Shown here: positions 63,357-64,000 of the stretch, piece after piece
Layout of the letters: each line of letters begins with the position of its first letter
Position numbering within the stretch: position 1 is the first letter of the stretch
Assembly: GCF_002778325.1 (NCBI RefSeq)
Contig: NZ_NESI01000001.1
Location: 310,001-374,000 of the forward strand
Source: Limnohabitans sp. B9-3
GTDB taxonomy: Bacteria; Pseudomonadota; Gammaproteobacteria; Burkholderiales; Burkholderiaceae_C
Direction: 5' to 3'
Length of the DNA stretch: 64,000 bases
Program-made: the position numbers and the translations under genes
The notes under the pieces: model-generated
The model's input: the letters and a program-made list of their open reading frames with translations, nothing else
Database searches by the model: none
Told to the model about the DNA's origin: nothing

Positions 63357-63384
63357 AAAAAACGGGGCCTCACATGGAGGCCCC
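63357..63384 (-). terminator. strong hairpin upstream of the cytochrome c gene
   Basis: GGGGCCTC (63364-63371) and GAGGCCCC (63377-63384) pair exactly with a 5-nt loop, followed on the minus strand by six T (63362-63357). It lies 12 bp before the cytochrome c ATG and 42 bp after the dehydrogenase stop. Confidence 0.85.
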
Positions 63385-63426
63385 GCGGGGTTACGCTACA
63401 AGCACAAGGCTTGCATCACGGCAAGA

Positions 63427-64000
63427 TCAATTGCCGGCGTAGCTGATGCGGTAGAGCGCGCCAGCGTAGTCGTCAGACACCAAGATGGAGCCGTCGGGCA
63501 AGTTGACGACGTCCACAGGGCGTGCCAGAGCGCGCTTGGTGACTGGGTCCAAGAAACCATCGGCAAACACCTCCGAGGGGCCTGCTGAACCATCGGCTTT
63601 GATCGGCACGAAGTTGATCAAGTAACCGGACGGTGTGGTGCGGTTCCATGAGCCATGCGAAGCCACAAACAAACCGCCTTGGTACTTCTTAGGGAAAGCC
63701 GTGCCGGTGTAGTGGGTCAAACCCAGTTGTGCTTGATGGGCAGGGAATTCAACTTGCGGGTGAATCGCACCTGCGGGCTCTTTCATGTCCTTGAGGTCAG
63801 GCGCTGCAGCAGAGCCTGCCACTTTGAATCGACCATTGAAATAAGGGAAGCCAAAGTGCTCACCCGCCTTGGTGAGTTTGTTCAACTCGCCGGGTGGGAT
63901 GTCGTCGCCCAAACCGTCCACTTGGTTGTCGGTGGCCCAGATGTCGCCCTTAGGCCCGATCGAGATGCCGGCCGGATTACGCATGCCCTTGGAATAGACC
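63427..64000 (-). CDS. PQQ-dependent sugar dehydrogenase-like protein, partial
   Basis: The C-terminal 191 residues are present; the frame continues past the window edge. RNPAGISIGPKGDIWATDNQ, GEHFGFPYFNGRFKV and GLFVASHGSWNRTTPSGYLI match the soluble aldose / L-sorbosone dehydrogenase beta-propeller family. LPDGSILVSDDYAGALYRISYAGN is the conserved end. It probably oxidises a sugar in the periplasm and passes electrons to the neighbouring cytochrome c. Confidence 0.88.
   Translation of the reverse strand, partial: VYSKGMRNPAGISIGPKGDIWATDNQVDGLGDDIPPGELNKLTKAGEHFGFPYFNGRFKVAGSAAAPDLKDMKEPAGAIHPQVEFPAHQAQLGLTHYTGTAFPKKYQGGLFVASHGSWNRTTPSGYLINFVPIKADGSAGPSEVFADGFLDPVTKRALARPVDVVNLPDGSILVSDDYAGALYRISYAGN

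Overview
The window looks like chromosome from a betaproteobacterium of the order Burkholderiales, most likely Comamonadaceae (a Limnohabitans- or Rhodoferax-like organism). This rests on gene content and order: the aerobic benzoyl-CoA box pathway, several Bug-type periplasmic receptors, the conserved blocks rhodanese-grxC-secB-gpsA and fkpB-ispH, and DUF3460 beside scpA. The genus is an inference. All positions, motifs and repeats were read by eye; no database search was run.

Layout. 1-1400: an AT-rich minus-strand group of three unrecognised genes, cut by the window edge. 1.7-6.5 kb: chromate resistance (chrB-chrA), a secreted metallo-beta-lactamase-fold protein with an altered metal motif, a TonB-like protein and a small HTH protein with a perfect operator-like palindrome. 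6.5-11.3 kb: housekeeping genes (tRNA-Ser(CGA), serS, ispH, an SlpA-type isomerase, radC, an Smr protein, a truncated haemoglobin). 11.3-30.1 kb: a co-directional minus-strand block holding boxR, boxCBA, formate dehydrogenase maturation genes (DUF3305, DUF3306, a multi-cluster ferredoxin, a TorD chaperone), the formate dehydrogenase itself with small satellite proteins, fdhD and an FtsX-type permease. 30.1-39.2 kb: brnT/brnA toxin-antitoxin, mrp, a cupin, metG, a SulP transporter, scpA, panB and panC. 39.2-44.6 kb: a LysR-headed catabolic operon (CoA-transferase, HMG-CoA-lyase-like, VOC, hydrolase, Bug receptor). 44.7-51 kb: gpsA-secB-grxC-rhodanese, gpmA, ctpA, moeB-like and a nuclease. 51-56 kb: two Bug receptors, a sulfatase and a second SulP transporter. 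56-64 kb: DUF429, a BLUF photoreceptor beside folE, a clsB/endonuclease pair, a barrel-like protein, a methyltransferase, a hydrolase, cytochrome c and a partial PQQ-type sugar dehydrogenase.

The most interesting unit is 11.3-30.1 kb. BoxC releases formate when it opens the benzoyl-CoA ring, and the genes directly downstream on the same strand build and mature a membrane-bound formate dehydrogenase. Paired TGCA-N6-TGCA modules lie in front of both boxR and boxC, and one further module with extended palindromic arms lies in front of the fdh structural genes. This suggests that BoxR coordinates ring cleavage with capture of electrons from the released formate.

Mobile or foreign features are modest: the AT-rich left edge, the chr region next to tRNA-Ser, brnTA, and two near-identical palindromic repeats that each cover the stop codon of a gene. 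No CRISPR array, rRNA, insertion sequence or integrase was seen.
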